Counted from the first letter of the stretch, positions 49,387 through 60,475 are shown. The stretch is DNA of 64,000 nt from Neobacillus pocheonensis (GCA_023702235.1 JAMQCR010000001.1:372001-436000), one strand, 5' to 3'. The notes: generated from the sequence alone by a model not told the origin. Made by a program: numbers and translations.

Positions 49387-50356
49387 GGGAATTAGAATTT
49401 GAACGTCCGGTAGTGGAGTTGAGGAAAAAAATTACCGAGTTGAAAGATTTTACAAAAACAGCCGATGTGGATTTAAGCTCCGAGATTGAAAAATTAGAAG
49501 CACGGCTCGAAAAACTCGAGAAGGATATTTACGAAAATATTAAACCTTGGGATCGGGTGCAAATCGCACGTCATCCAAATGGCCAACAACACTTGATTAT
49601 ATTTCATACATCTTTGATGATTTCTTCGAATGCCATGGGGATAGAGCGTATGGAGATGATGAAGCCATTGTCGCCGGAATCGCCAAATTTAAAGGACTAC
49701 CTGTTACCATCATTGGTCATCAACGGGGAAAAGATACGAAAGAAAACATCCGCAGGAACTTTGGGATGCCGCATCCTGAGGGATACAGAAAGGCGCTAAG
49801 ATTGATGAAGCAGGCGGATAAGTTTAATCGGCCAATCATTTGCTTTATTGACACAAAAGGTGCTTACCCAGGGAAAGCTGCTGAAGAACGCGGTCAAAGT
49901 GAAGCCATTGCCCGAAACTTGTTTGAAATGGCAGGTTTAAAGGTCCCAGTTGTTTGTATTGTTATCGGCGAAGGAGGAAGTGGTGGAGCCCTTGCTCTAG
50001 GAGTTGGGAATCGTATTTACATGCTTGAAAATTCTACTTACTCTGTTATTTCTCCGGAAGGTGCGGCAGCTATTTTGTGGAAAGACTCATCGCTTGCGAA
50101 AAAAGCAGCGGAAACAATGAAGATTACGGCTCCTGATCTGAAAGAGCTGGGTGTTATCGATGATATTATTCCAGAAATTAAAGGCGGAGCACATAAGGAT
50201 ACTAAATTGCAAGCGGAAGAAATTGTAAAGATGCTAAAAAAATCATTACACGAGCTTTTGAAGTTATCAGAGGATGAATTAATTGCGGACCGTTATAATC
50301 GTTTTAGGACAATTGGAGAATATTCATTAGTAAATGATTATGTCGGTGTAAAATAA
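49380..50356 (+). CDS. accA: Acetyl-CoA carboxylase carboxyltransferase alpha subunit (one frameshift)
   Basis: 325 residues after repair, equal to B. subtilis AccA. The N-terminal coiled region ([15 protein letters not shown]) leads to the carboxyltransferase domain with [36 protein letters not shown] and [14 protein letters not shown] break at 49580 (CCAAATGGCCAAC for CCAAATCGGCCAAC) lacks one C; repair gives [12 protein letters not shown]. Start ATG 49380 overlaps accD, so the subunits are translationally coupled. Confidence 0.95.
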
Positions 50357-50387
50357 CGTGCTCTTTTAGGGCACGTTTCTTTTTTCT
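50355..50387 (+). terminator. accDA terminator
   Basis: AACGTGC / GCACGTT stem followed by a T-rich tract directly after accA. Confidence 0.82.
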
Positions 50388-50435
50388 TTTTCCTATTGTC
50401 ACAATAAATACATAAAAAAATCTTTAAAAAGACAA

Positions 50436-50449
50436 TGATTACGTTTACA
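50436..50449 (+). promoter_or_regulatory. cre-like site upstream of pfkA
   Basis: TGATTACGTTTACA matches TGWNANCGNTNWCA at 13 of 14 positions, about 200 bp before pfkA. The rest of the 50388-50650 gap is AT-rich with no gene and no clear promoter. Confidence 0.5.
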
Positions 50450-50640
50450 TCTATAAGGGAAACGATTGCAATTTACTGACTATTCTGCCTATTTAAATTG
50501 ATAGTGTGATACAGTTGTTATGAGCATTTCAACGTGTTATTTTATAAATATTCCAAGGTTTTAAGTTAATAATAAAAGGAGTTAAAAACGGCATATTTTT
50601 GTTTATTTTATAATCGTTTTTTCGTTAAATCAATGAATGA

Positions 50641-51609
<969 letters not shown>

Positions 51610-51629
51610 AAATATAAATTTGAAAACTG

Positions 51630-51740
51630 TCTTGCGCAAGCAGCACTGCGATAAGTGTACTTCGCTCTTCGCGTTTCCTTTATTTTAGTCGAAGTGCTCT
51701 TAGTAAACGTTCGCTAAACAGGCGTTTGCGCTTTTCTAAT
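51630..51740. repeat. Repeat-like GC-richer segment between pfkA and pyk
   Basis: Contains the self-complementary CTTGCGCAAG at the start, GTACTTCGCTCTTCGCG in the middle with a related AGTCGAAGTGCTC, and AGGCGTTTGCGCTTTT at the end, the usual end of a dispersed Bacillaceae intergenic repeat (recalled, not searched). No gene. Confidence 0.4.
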
Positions 51741-51754
51741 TAGGAGGAAAAAAG

Positions 51755-53515
51755 ATGTTAAGAAAAACAAAAATCGTTTGTACGATTGGCCAGCTAGTGA
51801 AAGCGTGGAAAAATTAACACGATTAATTGAATCTGGGATGAACGTGGCGCGTTTGAATTTTTCTCATGGTAATTTTGAGGAACATGGACAACGAATCAAA
51901 AATATCCGTGAGGCTTCGAAACTTACCGGGAAAACCGTTGCCATTTTACTTGATACAAAAGGTCCTGAAATTCGTACCCACAACATGCAAAATGGGGCAA
52001 TTGAGCTTACATCTGGCGATAATATAATTGTCTCCATGACTGAAGTAGAAGGTACAACTGAAAAGTTTTCAATTACATATCCTGGGTTAATTGAAGATGT
52101 TCATGTTGGCTCAAAAATTTTATTGGATGATGGTTTAATCGGTCTTGAAGTAACCAACATTGATCAATCCAATAATGAAATTCATACGAAAATATTAAAT
52201 ACCGGTACTTTGAAAAATAAAAAAGGTGTTAACGTGCCAGGTGTCTCGGTTAATCTGCCTGGTATAACCGAAAAGGATACACAAGATATTAGTTTTGGTA
52301 TTGAGCAGGATGTTGATTTTATTGCTGCATCATTTGTACGTAGAGCAAAAGATGTTTTGGAAATTCGTCAGCTTTTAGAAGAAAACCACGCTACACATAT
52401 CCACATCATTCCTAAGATTGAAAATCAGGAAGGTGTAGACAACATTGATGAAATTCTTGAAGTCTCCGATGGTCTTATGGTAGCTCGCGGTGACTTAGGG
52501 GTAGAAATACCAGCAGAAGAAGTGCCGTTAGTTCAAAAAATGTTAATTAAAAAGTGTAATTCCTTTGGAAAACCGGTTATAACCGCTACGCAAATGCTGG
52601 ATTCTATGCAACGAAACCCAAGACCAACTCGTGCAGAAGCAAGCGATGTGGCAAATGCCATTTTCGACGGATCAGATGCAATTATGCTATCTGGTGAAAC
52701 AGCTGCAGGTCTTTATCCGGTAGAAGCAGTTCAAACCATGCATAATATTGCATCAAGAGCTGAATCTGCTTTAGATCATAAAGAAATTTTATCAATCCGC
52801 AGTAAGGATACTGAACATAATCTTACAGATGCGATTGGTCAGTCTGTTGCACATACCGCTTTAAATTTAGATGTAAATGCGATCATTACTCCAACTGAAA
52901 GCGGCATACTGCAAGAATGATTTCAAAGTATCGTCCAAAGGCACCAATCGTCGCAGTAACAGCTAATTCTTCTGTCTCACGCCGTTTATCACTTGTTTGG
53001 GGTGTATACCCACAACCAGGCAGGGAAGCAACCACTACCGATGAAATGCTTGATTATGCCGTAGAAGAGAGCTTAAACAGTGGAATCGTGAAGCATGGCA
53101 ATTTAGTAATCATTACTGCTGGTGTTCCGATTGGTGAAGCAGGTACAACGAACTTGATGAAAATTCATGTAGTCGGTGACATTATTTCAAAGGCACAGGG
53201 AATCGGTCGTAAGTCAGCTTTTGGTAAAGTGGTCATTGCTCATAACGCACAGGAAGCTATCGAAAAAGTAAAGCCAGGAATGATTTTAGTGACCCTCGGT
53301 ACTGACCGTGATATGGTCCCAGCAATTGAAAAATGTGCGGCACTGATTACCGAAGAAGGCGGTTTAACAAGCCATGCAGCTGTGGTTGGTTTAAATCTTA
53401 GCATTCCTGTCATTGTTGGCGTAGATAATGCACTGGGCCGCTTAAAGAAGGACAAGAGATTACCGTAGATGCAACAAGAGGAATTATTTATAACGGACAT
53501 GCTAGTGTTCTTTAA
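51755..53515 (+). CDS. pyk: Pyruvate kinase with C-terminal PEP-utiliser-like domain (three frameshifts)
   Basis: Final ATP-yielding step of glycolysis, phosphoenolpyruvate to pyruvate. 587 residues after repair. The barrel carries [34 protein letters not shown] and [19 protein letters not shown]; the extra C-terminal domain of Bacillus-type enzymes is present ([20 protein letters not shown]). Three single-base losses: 51790 (GGCCAGC for GGCCCAGC), 52905 (GGCATAC for GGCCATAC) and 53450 (AAGGACA for AAGGGACA). Start ATG 51755 follows TAGGAGGA. A terminator follows. Confidence 0.95.
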
Positions 53516-53516
53516 T

Positions 53517-53547
53517 AAAAAAAAGGGGATTTTCCCCTTTTTTTATT
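53517..53547 (+). terminator. pyk terminator
   Basis: AAAAAGGGGA-TT-TTCCCCTTTTT with a long T run directly after pyk. Confidence 0.9.
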
Positions 53548-53603
53548 AAAGAAATTTTCCAATCATATATAATTATAACAAGCTGGTTGGAAGGGGATAA
53601 AAC

Positions 53604-53991
53604 ATGCGTTATTTATTTTTATTAATTATTATCATTCCTGCTGCAGATATTGGTTTGTTGCTTTTTTTTGGTAAATTAATTGGTGCCTGGCCATACGCTA
53701 TTTCTTATTCTTTTCACAGGGGTAGTGGGATCATATTTAGCAAAAAAAGAGGGTATACAAACGATTCGTAAGGCTCAGGAGCAACTGCGTAATGGGCAGA
53801 TTCCAGGGGAAGCTGTTTTGGATGGGATATGTATTCTGGTCGGTGCGACACTTCTAATAACACCTGGTTTCATCACTGATATTCTTGGATTTCTGATGCT
53901 TTTCCCACCAACACGTAAGTTGTTTAAATTTTTTATGAAAAATTCATTTAGAAGATGGATAAATAAAGGGCAAATCAAAATTATTAAATAA
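53604..53991 (+). CDS. ytzA: FxsA-family membrane protein (one inserted base)
   Basis: 128 residues after repair. Three membrane helices: residues about 2-20 (RYLFLLIIIIPAADIGLLLF), about 30-48 (WPTLFLILFTGVVGSYLA), and about 76-96. Family motifs KKEGIQTIRKAQEQL and GEAVLDGI are present. A break near 53694 has one extra T just after GGCCA (TGGCCATACG for TGGCCAACG-type sequence). Function unknown; in E. coli FxsA overexpression relieves phage T7 exclusion. Its position after pyk matches B. subtilis ytzA. Confidence 0.87.
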
Positions 53992-53993
53992 AA

Positions 53994-54033
53994 AAGAGGC
54001 TGAACTTTTTTAAAGTATCAGCCTCTTTCTTAT
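53994..54033. terminator. Bidirectional AGAGGCTGA-type terminator, ytzA / ytvI
   Basis: AAGAGGCTGA ... TCAGCCTCTT stem with flanking A and T runs between convergent genes. Confidence 0.88.
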
Positions 54034-54058
54034 TTAATAAATTATATGTCTTTGCCCT

Positions 54059-55156
54059 TTATAAATACCCATAAATCATGAAAAACATGTGCACGATAAA
54101 GAGTATTAATGATGACAAGGGCGACTGGCCAACGATTAACCCTAAAAAACCGATTAACTTAAATCCAACAAATAATGCAATTAATGTTGCTAATGGGTCA
54201 AGACCGATACTAGATGAGAGTATTTTCGGCTCAATTATTTGTCTTTGAGCTATGACAATAAAAAAGAGTACCCCTAAACCAATTGCGAGCCTTGTATCAC
54301 CGCCGATCATTTCATAGATGATCCAAGGTACAAAAACAATTCCTGTACCAATATATGGGAGAATTTCAGCGACACCTGTTACAAGTGCAATTGTTATAGC
54401 ATAATCGACACGTAAAACAAGTAATCCGATTAAAATAATGACAGCCGTAATCGAAACAAGGGTTAATTGTGTTTTAAGAAAACCGACCAAAGCCTTTTTT
54501 AAGTCAATAAAAACAGTTCTTCCACTTACCTTTGCTTTCTCTGGTAATAATCTCGTCCAAAATGCAGAAAACTTATCCCAGTCCTTACTTATAAAAAAAG
54601 TAGCCAATAATGAGAAAATCAACACGGTTGCTGCATTTGGGAACCAAGATAAGATGTTTGGGATATTTCCAAACAGATTTTGAATGAATGAACCAGCAGT
54701 TGTGCCAATTTTCTTGCCGACATTTTGAATATTTCCAATAATTGTACTCTGCTGACCTGCATCAAGTTTGTTAAACATGCTGGTTAAATGATTGTAAAGT
54801 GGAAGAATTTGAGCAGTAAAGACCTTCTCAATATAATTAATTAATGTATCAAGATGTTCTGGAACTACTCTGGCCAAGTAATTAGCCCCAGAAACAATTT
54901 CAGCAATTAAAAGAGTAATTAACCCTGCAAATAAAGCGACTATAATGATGAGTGCAACAAAAACAGCAAGTGCACGTGGCATTCTGCCCTTTTTTTCAAA
55001 AATAAAAACGAGCGGATTGATCATAAAAGCGATTAAAAGACCGATTAAAAATGGATAGGTTACGGTAGCCAAATAATAAAATGAAAAAACGGACAATATG
55101 ATAATGCTAATTACAAATAGGAACCTCAGCGTCCGATATATGTACGTTGGATTCAA
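54059..55156 (-). CDS. ytvI: AI-2E family transporter-like membrane protein YtvI
   Basis: 365-residue multi-pass protein of the AI-2E/PerM/TqsA family with about seven hydrophobic helices (for example ISIIILSVFSFYYLATVTYP, VFVALIIIVALFAGLITLL, LTLVSITAVIILIGLLVL). The family region ITIALVTGVAEILPYIGTGI is intact. TTG 55156 is chosen as start because AGGAGG lies seven bases upstream and it gives MNPTYIYR; TTG 55162 directly abuts the site. The transported substrate is unknown. A perfect inverted repeat lies immediately upstream of the ribosome site. Confidence 0.88.
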   Translation of the reverse strand: MNPTYIYRTLRFLFVISIIILSVFSFYYLATVTYPFLIGLLIAFMINPLVFIFEKKGRMPRALAVFVALIIIVALFAGLITLLIAEIVSGANYLARVVPEHLDTLINYIEKVFTAQILPLYNHLTSMFNKLDAGQQSTIIGNIQNVGKKIGTTAGSFIQNLFGNIPNILSWFPNAATVLIFSLLATFFISKDWDKFSAFWTRLLPEKAKVSGRTVFIDLKKALVGFLKTQLTLVSITAVIILIGLLVLRVDYAITIALVTGVAEILPYIGTGIVFVPWIIYEMIGGDTRLAIGLGVLFFIVIAQRQIIEPKILSSSIGLDPLATLIALFVGFKLIGFLGLIVGQSPLSSLILFIVHMFFMIYGYL

Positions 55157-55170
55157 AGACAAACCTCCTT

Positions 55171-55199
55171 CTATACAATTTTACAGTGAAATTGTATAG
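55171..55199. promoter_or_regulatory. Perfect 11-bp inverted repeat at the ytvI 5' end
   Basis: CTATACAATTT-TACAGTG-AAATTGTATAG. It ends two bases from the ytvI ribosome site and could be an operator or a leader hairpin. The remaining gap to 55403 is AT-rich. Confidence 0.55.
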
Positions 55200-55403
55200 T
55201 TCCAGTTTAACATTTTATGAGTAAAACTGCATAATTTTCCATTAAATTCATTCCTTTACGATGTTTTTACGATTATTATCGGGAAAGGTTTCAAAATAAG
55301 AAAAATTGCAGTTCGGAATTAGGTTTATTTCATGTCAGGCTAGTTTTTATACTTTAAATAGAAATTATGGTACGATAATTTTAAGTAGGGAATGGTGAGA
55401 ATA

Positions 55404-55865
55404 TTGTTCAATCAGTCATTTTTGTTCCTATTACTTTTATTGGTTATTGGATTTATCGCGAAAAATAGTTCCTTAATGATTTCTATTGCAGTGCTAATTT
55501 TGTTGAAAATTAGTGGATTAGAAGCAAAGTCTTTCTCATTTTTACAAACAAAAGGTATAAATTGGGGAGTCACTATTATCACCATTGCTGTATTAGCGCC
55601 AATTGCAAGTGGACAAATTGGCTTTAAGGATTTAACAGATGCTTTTAAATCTCCGATTGCTTGGATCGCACTCATATCAGGTATGTTAGTTGCGTTATTA
55701 GCAAAAGGAGGTGTAACATTATTAGCAAACGATCCCCAAGTTACAACTGCTCTTGTATTAGGTACAATTTTATCCGTTTCAATTTTTAAGGGGGTAGCTG
55801 TGGGACCGTTAATAGGTGCGGGAATAGCCTATACGGCGATAAAAATATTTGGTTATTTCACATAG
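55404..55865 (+). CDS. ytwI: DUF441 membrane protein YtwI
   Basis: 153-residue DUF441 (YeaL-like) integral membrane protein with four hydrophobic helices and the conserved segments KGINWGVTIITIAVLAPIA, NDPQVTTALVLGTI and VAVGPLIGAGIAY. TTG 55404 gives the expected MFNQSF start, with GGTGAG five bases upstream; ATG 55392 is in frame but lacks a properly spaced site. Function unknown. It lies upstream of citZ as in B. subtilis. Confidence 0.86.
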   Translation: MFNQSFLFLLLLLVIGFIAKNSSLMISIAVLILLKISGLEAKSFSFLQTKGINWGVTIITIAVLAPIASGQIGFKDLTDAFKSPIAWIALISGMLVALLAKGGVTLLANDPQVTTALVLGTILSVSIFKGVAVGPLIGAGIAYTAIKIFGYFT

Positions 55866-55912
55866 ATTTTTTGTGAAATAATATTTTTTTTGCAGTTTCG
55901 ACGCCCTTTTCA

Positions 55913-55961
55913 TTCACAAAAATCTGATAATTGTTTATAATAGTACTTGTAAGCGTATCCG
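55913..55961 (+). promoter_or_regulatory. citZ promoter with cre-like sequence at the start site
   Basis: TTCACA (55913) and TATAAT (55936) are 17 bp apart. The predicted start falls on TGTAAGCGTATCCG (55948-55961), a partial cre match (three deviations). CcpA repression of citZ is known in B. subtilis. A leader of about 300 nt to 56251 follows, without another gene. Confidence 0.55.
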
Positions 55962-56251
55962 TAACTACATATATCACATTAAAAGCCGGTTAACTTGTAA
56001 AATAATCTATCTTTTGTGAAGGAAAGCCTTTTTGTTTCCTTATCTTTATCCCGAGCAAACGCTCAATCACTTTATAAAAAAAGGATGTAGTACGGCGATA
56101 AATTAGCAGGGGAAAAGAAATTTATTTATATTGCTTAAAAAGCCATTTCTTTCAGCAGGCTGGGAAAGATTGAGTCTTCCAGCTGATAAACAATAAGTTT
56201 TATAAACACAAGGGTAATGGGGAATTTTAGAATGTGAAGGAGAGATTAATT

Positions 56252-57370
56252 ATGACAGTAACGCGCGGTCTTGAAGGGGTAGTGGCAACAACTTCCTCCA
56301 TAAGCTCAATTATTGATGACACGCTAACATATGCTGGCTACGACATTGACGATTTAGCTGTGAATGCTAGTTTTGAGGAAGTAATTTATTTATTATGGCA
56401 TCGAGAGTTGCCAAACAAGCAGCAATTAGAAGAATTGAAACAACAACTTGTCGAAAATGCAGCCTTGCCAAAGGAAGTTATTGAACACTTTAATATGTAT
56501 CCAATTCAAAAAGTTCATCCAATGGCAGCATTACGTTCTGCAGTATCACTATTGGGATTATATGATGATGAAGCAGATTTAATGGATACGGAATCAAACT
56601 ATCGAAAAGCGATTCGTCTCCAAGCAAAAATGCCTGCTATTGTTGCAACATTTGCTCGTGTACGTAAAGGGCTTGAACCGATTGCTCCGAGACAGGATTT
56701 AAATTTTGCCGCCAATTTCCTATATATGTTGACAGGAAAAGAGCCTGCACCGATTGCTGTTGAGGCTATTAATAAAGCATTAGTCCTACATGCAGACCAT
56801 GAATTGAATGCTTCTACATTTACGGCTCGTGTTTGTGTGGCAACATTATCGGATGTTTATTCCGGAGTCACTGCTGCCATTGGAGCTCTTAAAGGTCCGC
56901 TTCATGGTGGAGCAAATGAAGCAGTAATGAAAATGCTTACTGAAATTGGCACGCTTGAAAATGTTGAGCCATATATCCGTAAAAAGCTTGAAAACAAAGA
57001 AAAAATCATGGGCTTTGGACACCGCGTTTACCGGAAAGGTGACCCTCGTGCCAAGCACTTAAGAGAAATGTCTAAGAAGTTAACGGAACTTACTGGCGAA
57101 CCACATTGGTACGATATGTCAGTTCAAATCGAAGGGATCGTTACAGGTGAAAAGAAATTACCGCCTAACGTTGATTTCTATTCAGCTTCTGTCTATCACA
57201 GTTTAGGTGTTGACCATGACTTAATGACACCAATCTTTGCAGTAAGCAGGGTTTCAGGATGGCTTGCTCATATTCTTGAACAATATGAAAACAACAGGTT
57301 AATCCGCCCTCGTGCTGAGTATACCGGTCCTGGAATGCAGAAATATGTGCCAATTGAGCAAAGAGGTTAA
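56252..57370 (+). CDS. citZ: Citrate synthase II
   Basis: 372-residue major citrate synthase, condensing acetyl-CoA and oxaloacetate. Motifs: GPLHGGANEAV (first catalytic His), GFGHRVYRKGDPR (second His), and NVDFYSASVY (catalytic Asp). Start ATG 56252 (MTVTRGLEGVVA) follows GAAGGAGAG; an in-frame upstream start at 56234 is less favourable. First gene of citZ-icd-mdh. Intact. Confidence 0.96.
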   Translation: MTVTRGLEGVVATTSSISSIIDDTLTYAGYDIDDLAVNASFEEVIYLLWHRELPNKQQLEELKQQLVENAALPKEVIEHFNMYPIQKVHPMAALRSAVSLLGLYDDEADLMDTESNYRKAIRLQAKMPAIVATFARVRKGLEPIAPRQDLNFAANFLYMLTGKEPAPIAVEAINKALVLHADHELNASTFTARVCVATLSDVYSGVTAAIGALKGPLHGGANEAVMKMLTEIGTLENVEPYIRKKLENKEKIMGFGHRVYRKGDPRAKHLREMSKKLTELTGEPHWYDMSVQIEGIVTGEKKLPPNVDFYSASVYHSLGVDHDLMTPIFAVSRVSGWLAHILEQYENNRLIRPRAEYTGPGMQKYVPIEQRG

Positions 57371-57523
57371 TCTTTGAATTTTTCTTTTATTTAAATTATT
57401 GTTGTAATATGATTAACTAAAGGTTAGAGATAAAATGCTCTAACCTTTGAATAAGTAGATGGTGGGACATAGGTGTAATCACATTCTTGCCAGCTTTTTT
57501 ACATAATAGGAGGGAAAACAACT

Positions 57524-58792
57524 ATGCAAGGCGAAAAAATCACAGTTAAAGACGGAGTATTAAATGTACCAAACAATCCAATTATCCCATTTATTGAAGG
57601 GGACGGAACCGGACCAGATATTTGGGCAGCTTCCTACAGAGTTTTAGATGCAGCAGTGGAAAAGGCTTATAAAGGTGAGCGCAAGCTTGTATGGAAAGAA
57701 GTTTTTGCAGGTGAAAAAGCTTTTAATCAAACTGGCGAATGGCTTCCTTCAGAAACTCTTGATGCCATTAATGAATATTTAATTGCCATTAAAGGCCTAT
57801 TAACTACTCCAGTTGGCGGCGGTATTCGTTCATTGAACGTTGCTCTTAGACAAGAATTAGATTTATTTGTATGCTTACGTCCAGTAAGATGGTTTGAAGG
57901 TGTTCCTTCACCAGTAAAGCGCCCACAAGATACGGATATGGTTATCTTCCGTGAAAATACTGAAGATATTTATGCTGGTATCGAATATGAAAAAGGTTCT
58001 GACGCAGCCAAAAAAGTAATCGACTTCTTGCAAAATGAAATGGGTGTTAAGAAAATTAGATTCCCTGAAACTTCAGGTATTGGGATTAAACCTGTTTCCG
58101 AAGAAGGAACAAGCCGTCTTGTACGTGCTGCGATTAACTATGCGATTAAAGAAGGCCGTAAATCCCTTACAATCGTGCACAAAGGTAACATTATGAAGTT
58201 TACTGAAGGCGCTTTTAAAAATTGGGCTTATGAGCTTGCTGAAAAAGAATTTAGCGATAAAGTCTTTACATGGAATCAATATGATCGCATTAAAGAAGAA
58301 CAAGGTGCAGATGCGGCTAACAAGGCGCAAGCTGATGCAGAAGCTGCAGGCAAAATTATAGTAAAGGATGCGATTGCTGATATCTTCCTACAGCAAATCC
58401 TTACTCGTCCTCGTGAGTTTGATGTAGTGGCAACGATGAACTTGAACGGTGATTATATTTCTGATGCACTTGCAGCACAAGTAGGTGGTATCGGTATTGC
58501 ACCAGGCGCTAACATCAACTATGAATCAGGACATGCCATTTTTGAAGCAACACATGGTACTGCACCTAAATACGCTGGCCTTGATAAAGTAAATCCTTCT
58601 TCTGTTATTTTGTCTGGTGTGTTAATGCTCGAGCATTTAGGTTGGAATGAAGCAGCAAAAATGATCGTTAAATCAATGGAAAATACCATTGCATCCAAAG
58701 TAGTAACCTATGACTTTGCACGCTTAATGGACGGAGCAACAGAAGTGAAAACCTCTGAATTTGCTGACGAGCTAATTAAGAATATGGAATAA
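57524..58792 (+). CDS. icd: Isocitrate dehydrogenase (NADP)
   Basis: 422-residue enzyme converting isocitrate to 2-oxoglutarate with NADPH. Signatures: [14 protein letters not shown], the phosphorylatable-site region [28 protein letters not shown], and the metal-binding [19 protein letters not shown]. Start ATG 57524 follows TAGGAGGG. The insertion typical of Bacillus Icd ([19 protein letters not shown]) is visible. Second gene of the citZ-icd-mdh unit. Confidence 0.97.
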   Translation: MQGEKITVKDGVLNVPNNPIIPFIEGDGTGPDIWAASYRVLDAAVEKAYKGERKLVWKEVFAGEKAFNQTGEWLPSETLDAINEYLIAIKGLLTTPVGGGIRSLNVALRQELDLFVCLRPVRWFEGVPSPVKRPQDTDMVIFRENTEDIYAGIEYEKGSDAAKKVIDFLQNEMGVKKIRFPETSGIGIKPVSEEGTSRLVRAAINYAIKEGRKSLTIVHKGNIMKFTEGAFKNWAYELAEKEFSDKVFTWNQYDRIKEEQGADAANKAQADAEAAGKIIVKDAIADIFLQQILTRPREFDVVATMNLNGDYISDALAAQVGGIGIAPGANINYESGHAIFEATHGTAPKYAGLDKVNPSSVILSGVLMLEHLGWNEAAKMIVKSMENTIASKVVTYDFARLMDGATEVKTSEFADELIKNME

Positions 58793-58842
58793 GAAATAAA
58801 AACAATGTGCCTAGCCGCATAAGTTTTTAAGATTTAAAAATA

Positions 58843-58874
58843 AGGCAAGGGCTGTTTTATAATAGACCTTGCCT
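58843..58874 (+). other. Hairpin in the icd-mdh gap
   Basis: AGGCAAGG ... CCTTGCCT, an 8-bp perfect stem with a 16-base AT-rich loop containing TATAAT. There is no T tract, so it is more likely an mRNA stability or processing element than a terminator. Confidence 0.5.
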
Positions 58875-58935
58875 AGATATGTTTGTATATCGAAAGGAAC
58901 CTGGAAATTATCTAGTAGCAAAGGGGAGAACTAAA

Positions 58936-59874
58936 ATGTCATTAAAACGTAAAAGGATTTCTGTTATCGGCGGTGGATTTACTGGAGCTACAACTGCATT
59001 TTTACTAGCCCAAAAGGAACTTGGAGATGTAGTTTTAGTTGATATCCCGCAAGCTGAAAACCCTACAAAAGGGAAAGCATTGGATATGTTAGAAGCAAGT
59101 CCTGTTCAAGGATTTGATGCCAATATTACGGGTACAGCTAACTATGAAGATACACGTGATTCTGATATCGTGGTTATTACAGCAGGTATCGCTCGTAAAC
59201 CAGGGATGAGCCGTGATGATTTAGTTCAAACAAACCAAAAAGTTATGAAAAGTGTAACTCAGGAAATCGTAAAATATTCACCTAACTGCACAATCATCGT
59301 ATTAACAAACCCAGTTGATGCCATGACTTACACGGTTTTCAAAGAATCAGGATTTCCTAAAAATCGCGTGATTGGCCAATCAGGCGTTCTTGACACTGCA
59401 AGATTCCGTACCTTTGTTGCTCAAGAATTAAATCTTTCTGTTAAAGATGTTACAGGTTTTGTTTTAGGTGGACATGGCGACGATATGGTTCCACTTGTTC
59501 GTTATTCTTATGCTGGTGGTATTCCGCTTGAAACATTAATTTCAAAAGAACGTCTGGATGCTATCGTGGAACGTACAAGAAAAGGCGGCGGAGAAATTGT
59601 TAACCTACTTGGTAACGGTAGTGCATATTACGCTCCTGCTGCATCATTAGTTGAAATGTGTGAAGCTATTCTTAAGGACCAACGTCGTGTGCTTCCAACG
59701 ATTGCATACCTTGAAGGCGAATTTGGTTATGAAGGCATATATCTTGGTGTACCAACAGTCCTTGGTGCAAATGGTATTGAAAAAGTAATCGAACTTCAAC
59801 TTACTGCAGAAGAAAAAGCTGCATTAGACAAATCTGTTGAATCTGTTCGCAATGTCATGCAAGTATTAGCATAA
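58936..59874 (+). CDS. mdh: Malate dehydrogenase
   Basis: 312-residue LDH-like malate dehydrogenase, oxidising malate to oxaloacetate. Motifs: [19 protein letters not shown] (NAD-binding), [16 protein letters not shown] (substrate Arg), [11 protein letters not shown] and [10 protein letters not shown] (catalytic His). Start ATG 58936 follows AAGGGGAGA; an upstream in-frame codon at 58879 lacks a site. Last gene of citZ-icd-mdh, with a terminator after it. Confidence 0.96.
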   Translation: MSLKRKRISVIGGGFTGATTAFLLAQKELGDVVLVDIPQAENPTKGKALDMLEASPVQGFDANITGTANYEDTRDSDIVVITAGIARKPGMSRDDLVQTNQKVMKSVTQEIVKYSPNCTIIVLTNPVDAMTYTVFKESGFPKNRVIGQSGVLDTARFRTFVAQELNLSVKDVTGFVLGGHGDDMVPLVRYSYAGGIPLETLISKERLDAIVERTRKGGGEIVNLLGNGSAYYAPAASLVEMCEAILKDQRRVLPTIAYLEGEFGYEGIYLGVPTVLGANGIEKVIELQLTAEEKAALDKSVESVRNVMQVLA

Positions 59875-59927
59875 AAAGGAAATGTCCAGCGAAACTAGGT
59901 GCTGGTTACATGATACAATAGTGAAAT

Positions 59928-59950
59928 TCGGGGTGTGAACCCCGATTTTT
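59928..59950 (+). terminator. mdh terminator
   Basis: TCGGGGT-GTG-AACCCCGA followed by TTTTT. A decayed GTCCAGC repeat fragment lies just upstream (about 59883). Confidence 0.85.
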
Positions 59951-59963
59951 CTCTGCAGTAAAA

Positions 59964-59977
59964 TGAAATCGCTTTCA
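59964..59977 (+). promoter_or_regulatory. Perfect cre site before the MaoC-like gene
   Basis: TGAAATCGCTTTCA matches TGWNANCGNTNWCA at every position and is almost the reverse complement of the site before the methionine gamma-lyase gene. It lies 15 bp before the start codon, between the mdh terminator and the ribosome site. Confidence 0.72.
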
Positions 59978-59992
59978 GTGAGGGGAAGTTTA

Positions 59993-60469
59993 ATGCTATT
60001 AGGTAAAAAAAGAAAGCTTGGACGAAAGATTTCAGAAATGACGGTCGGAGAAAAATTAGCAATAGCAGAAAAAGTTGAAGATAAAGACCTCCTTCTTTAT
60101 TTAGGGCTTACAGATGATGCAAACCCACTATATATTCAGCATGATTATGCTTCACAGACTCCATTCGAAAAACCAATTGTCCCGAGTGTTATGCTCACAG
60201 GTATGATCACTTCAGCTATATCGAAGTATTTACCTGGTCCAGGAAGTCATATTTTGAGCCAGGAAATTGAGTTCTCTAAGCCGGTTTTTCATTACGGAAC
60301 CGTCCAATTTTTGTTTGAAGTAATAGAAGTAAACAATGAACAGCATTACGTGAGAATGAAGGTTGTAGGTAAGAATGAAAAAGAAGAGATTGTAATAAAG
60401 GGACAATTGAAAGTGTGTCCTCCATACCGTTTAGAAGGGCTTGAGGGGCGGGCATTAGATAATTTTTAA
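59993..60469 (+). CDS. MaoC-like hotdog-fold dehydratase homologue
   Basis: 158 residues, single hotdog domain of the MaoC/(R)-enoyl-CoA hydratase family. ATG 59993 follows GAGGGGA; the in-frame ATG at 59963 is part of the cre sequence and is rejected. The hydratase motif reads DDANPLYIQHDYA: Asp and Asn are kept, but Tyr stands where the catalytic His (NPLH) is expected, so hydratase activity is doubtful. The later PIVPSVMLTGMI segment also fits the family. Located between mdh and phoP, with its own terminator. Function unknown; acyl-CoA binding is inferred. Confidence 0.8.
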   Translation: MLLGKKRKLGRKISEMTVGEKLAIAEKVEDKDLLLYLGLTDDANPLYIQHDYASQTPFEKPIVPSVMLTGMITSAISKYLPGPGSHILSQEIEFSKPVFHYGTVQFLFEVIEVNNEQHYVRMKVVGKNEKEEIVIKGQLKVCPPYRLEGLEGRALDNF

Positions 60470-60475
60470 TTTTTT

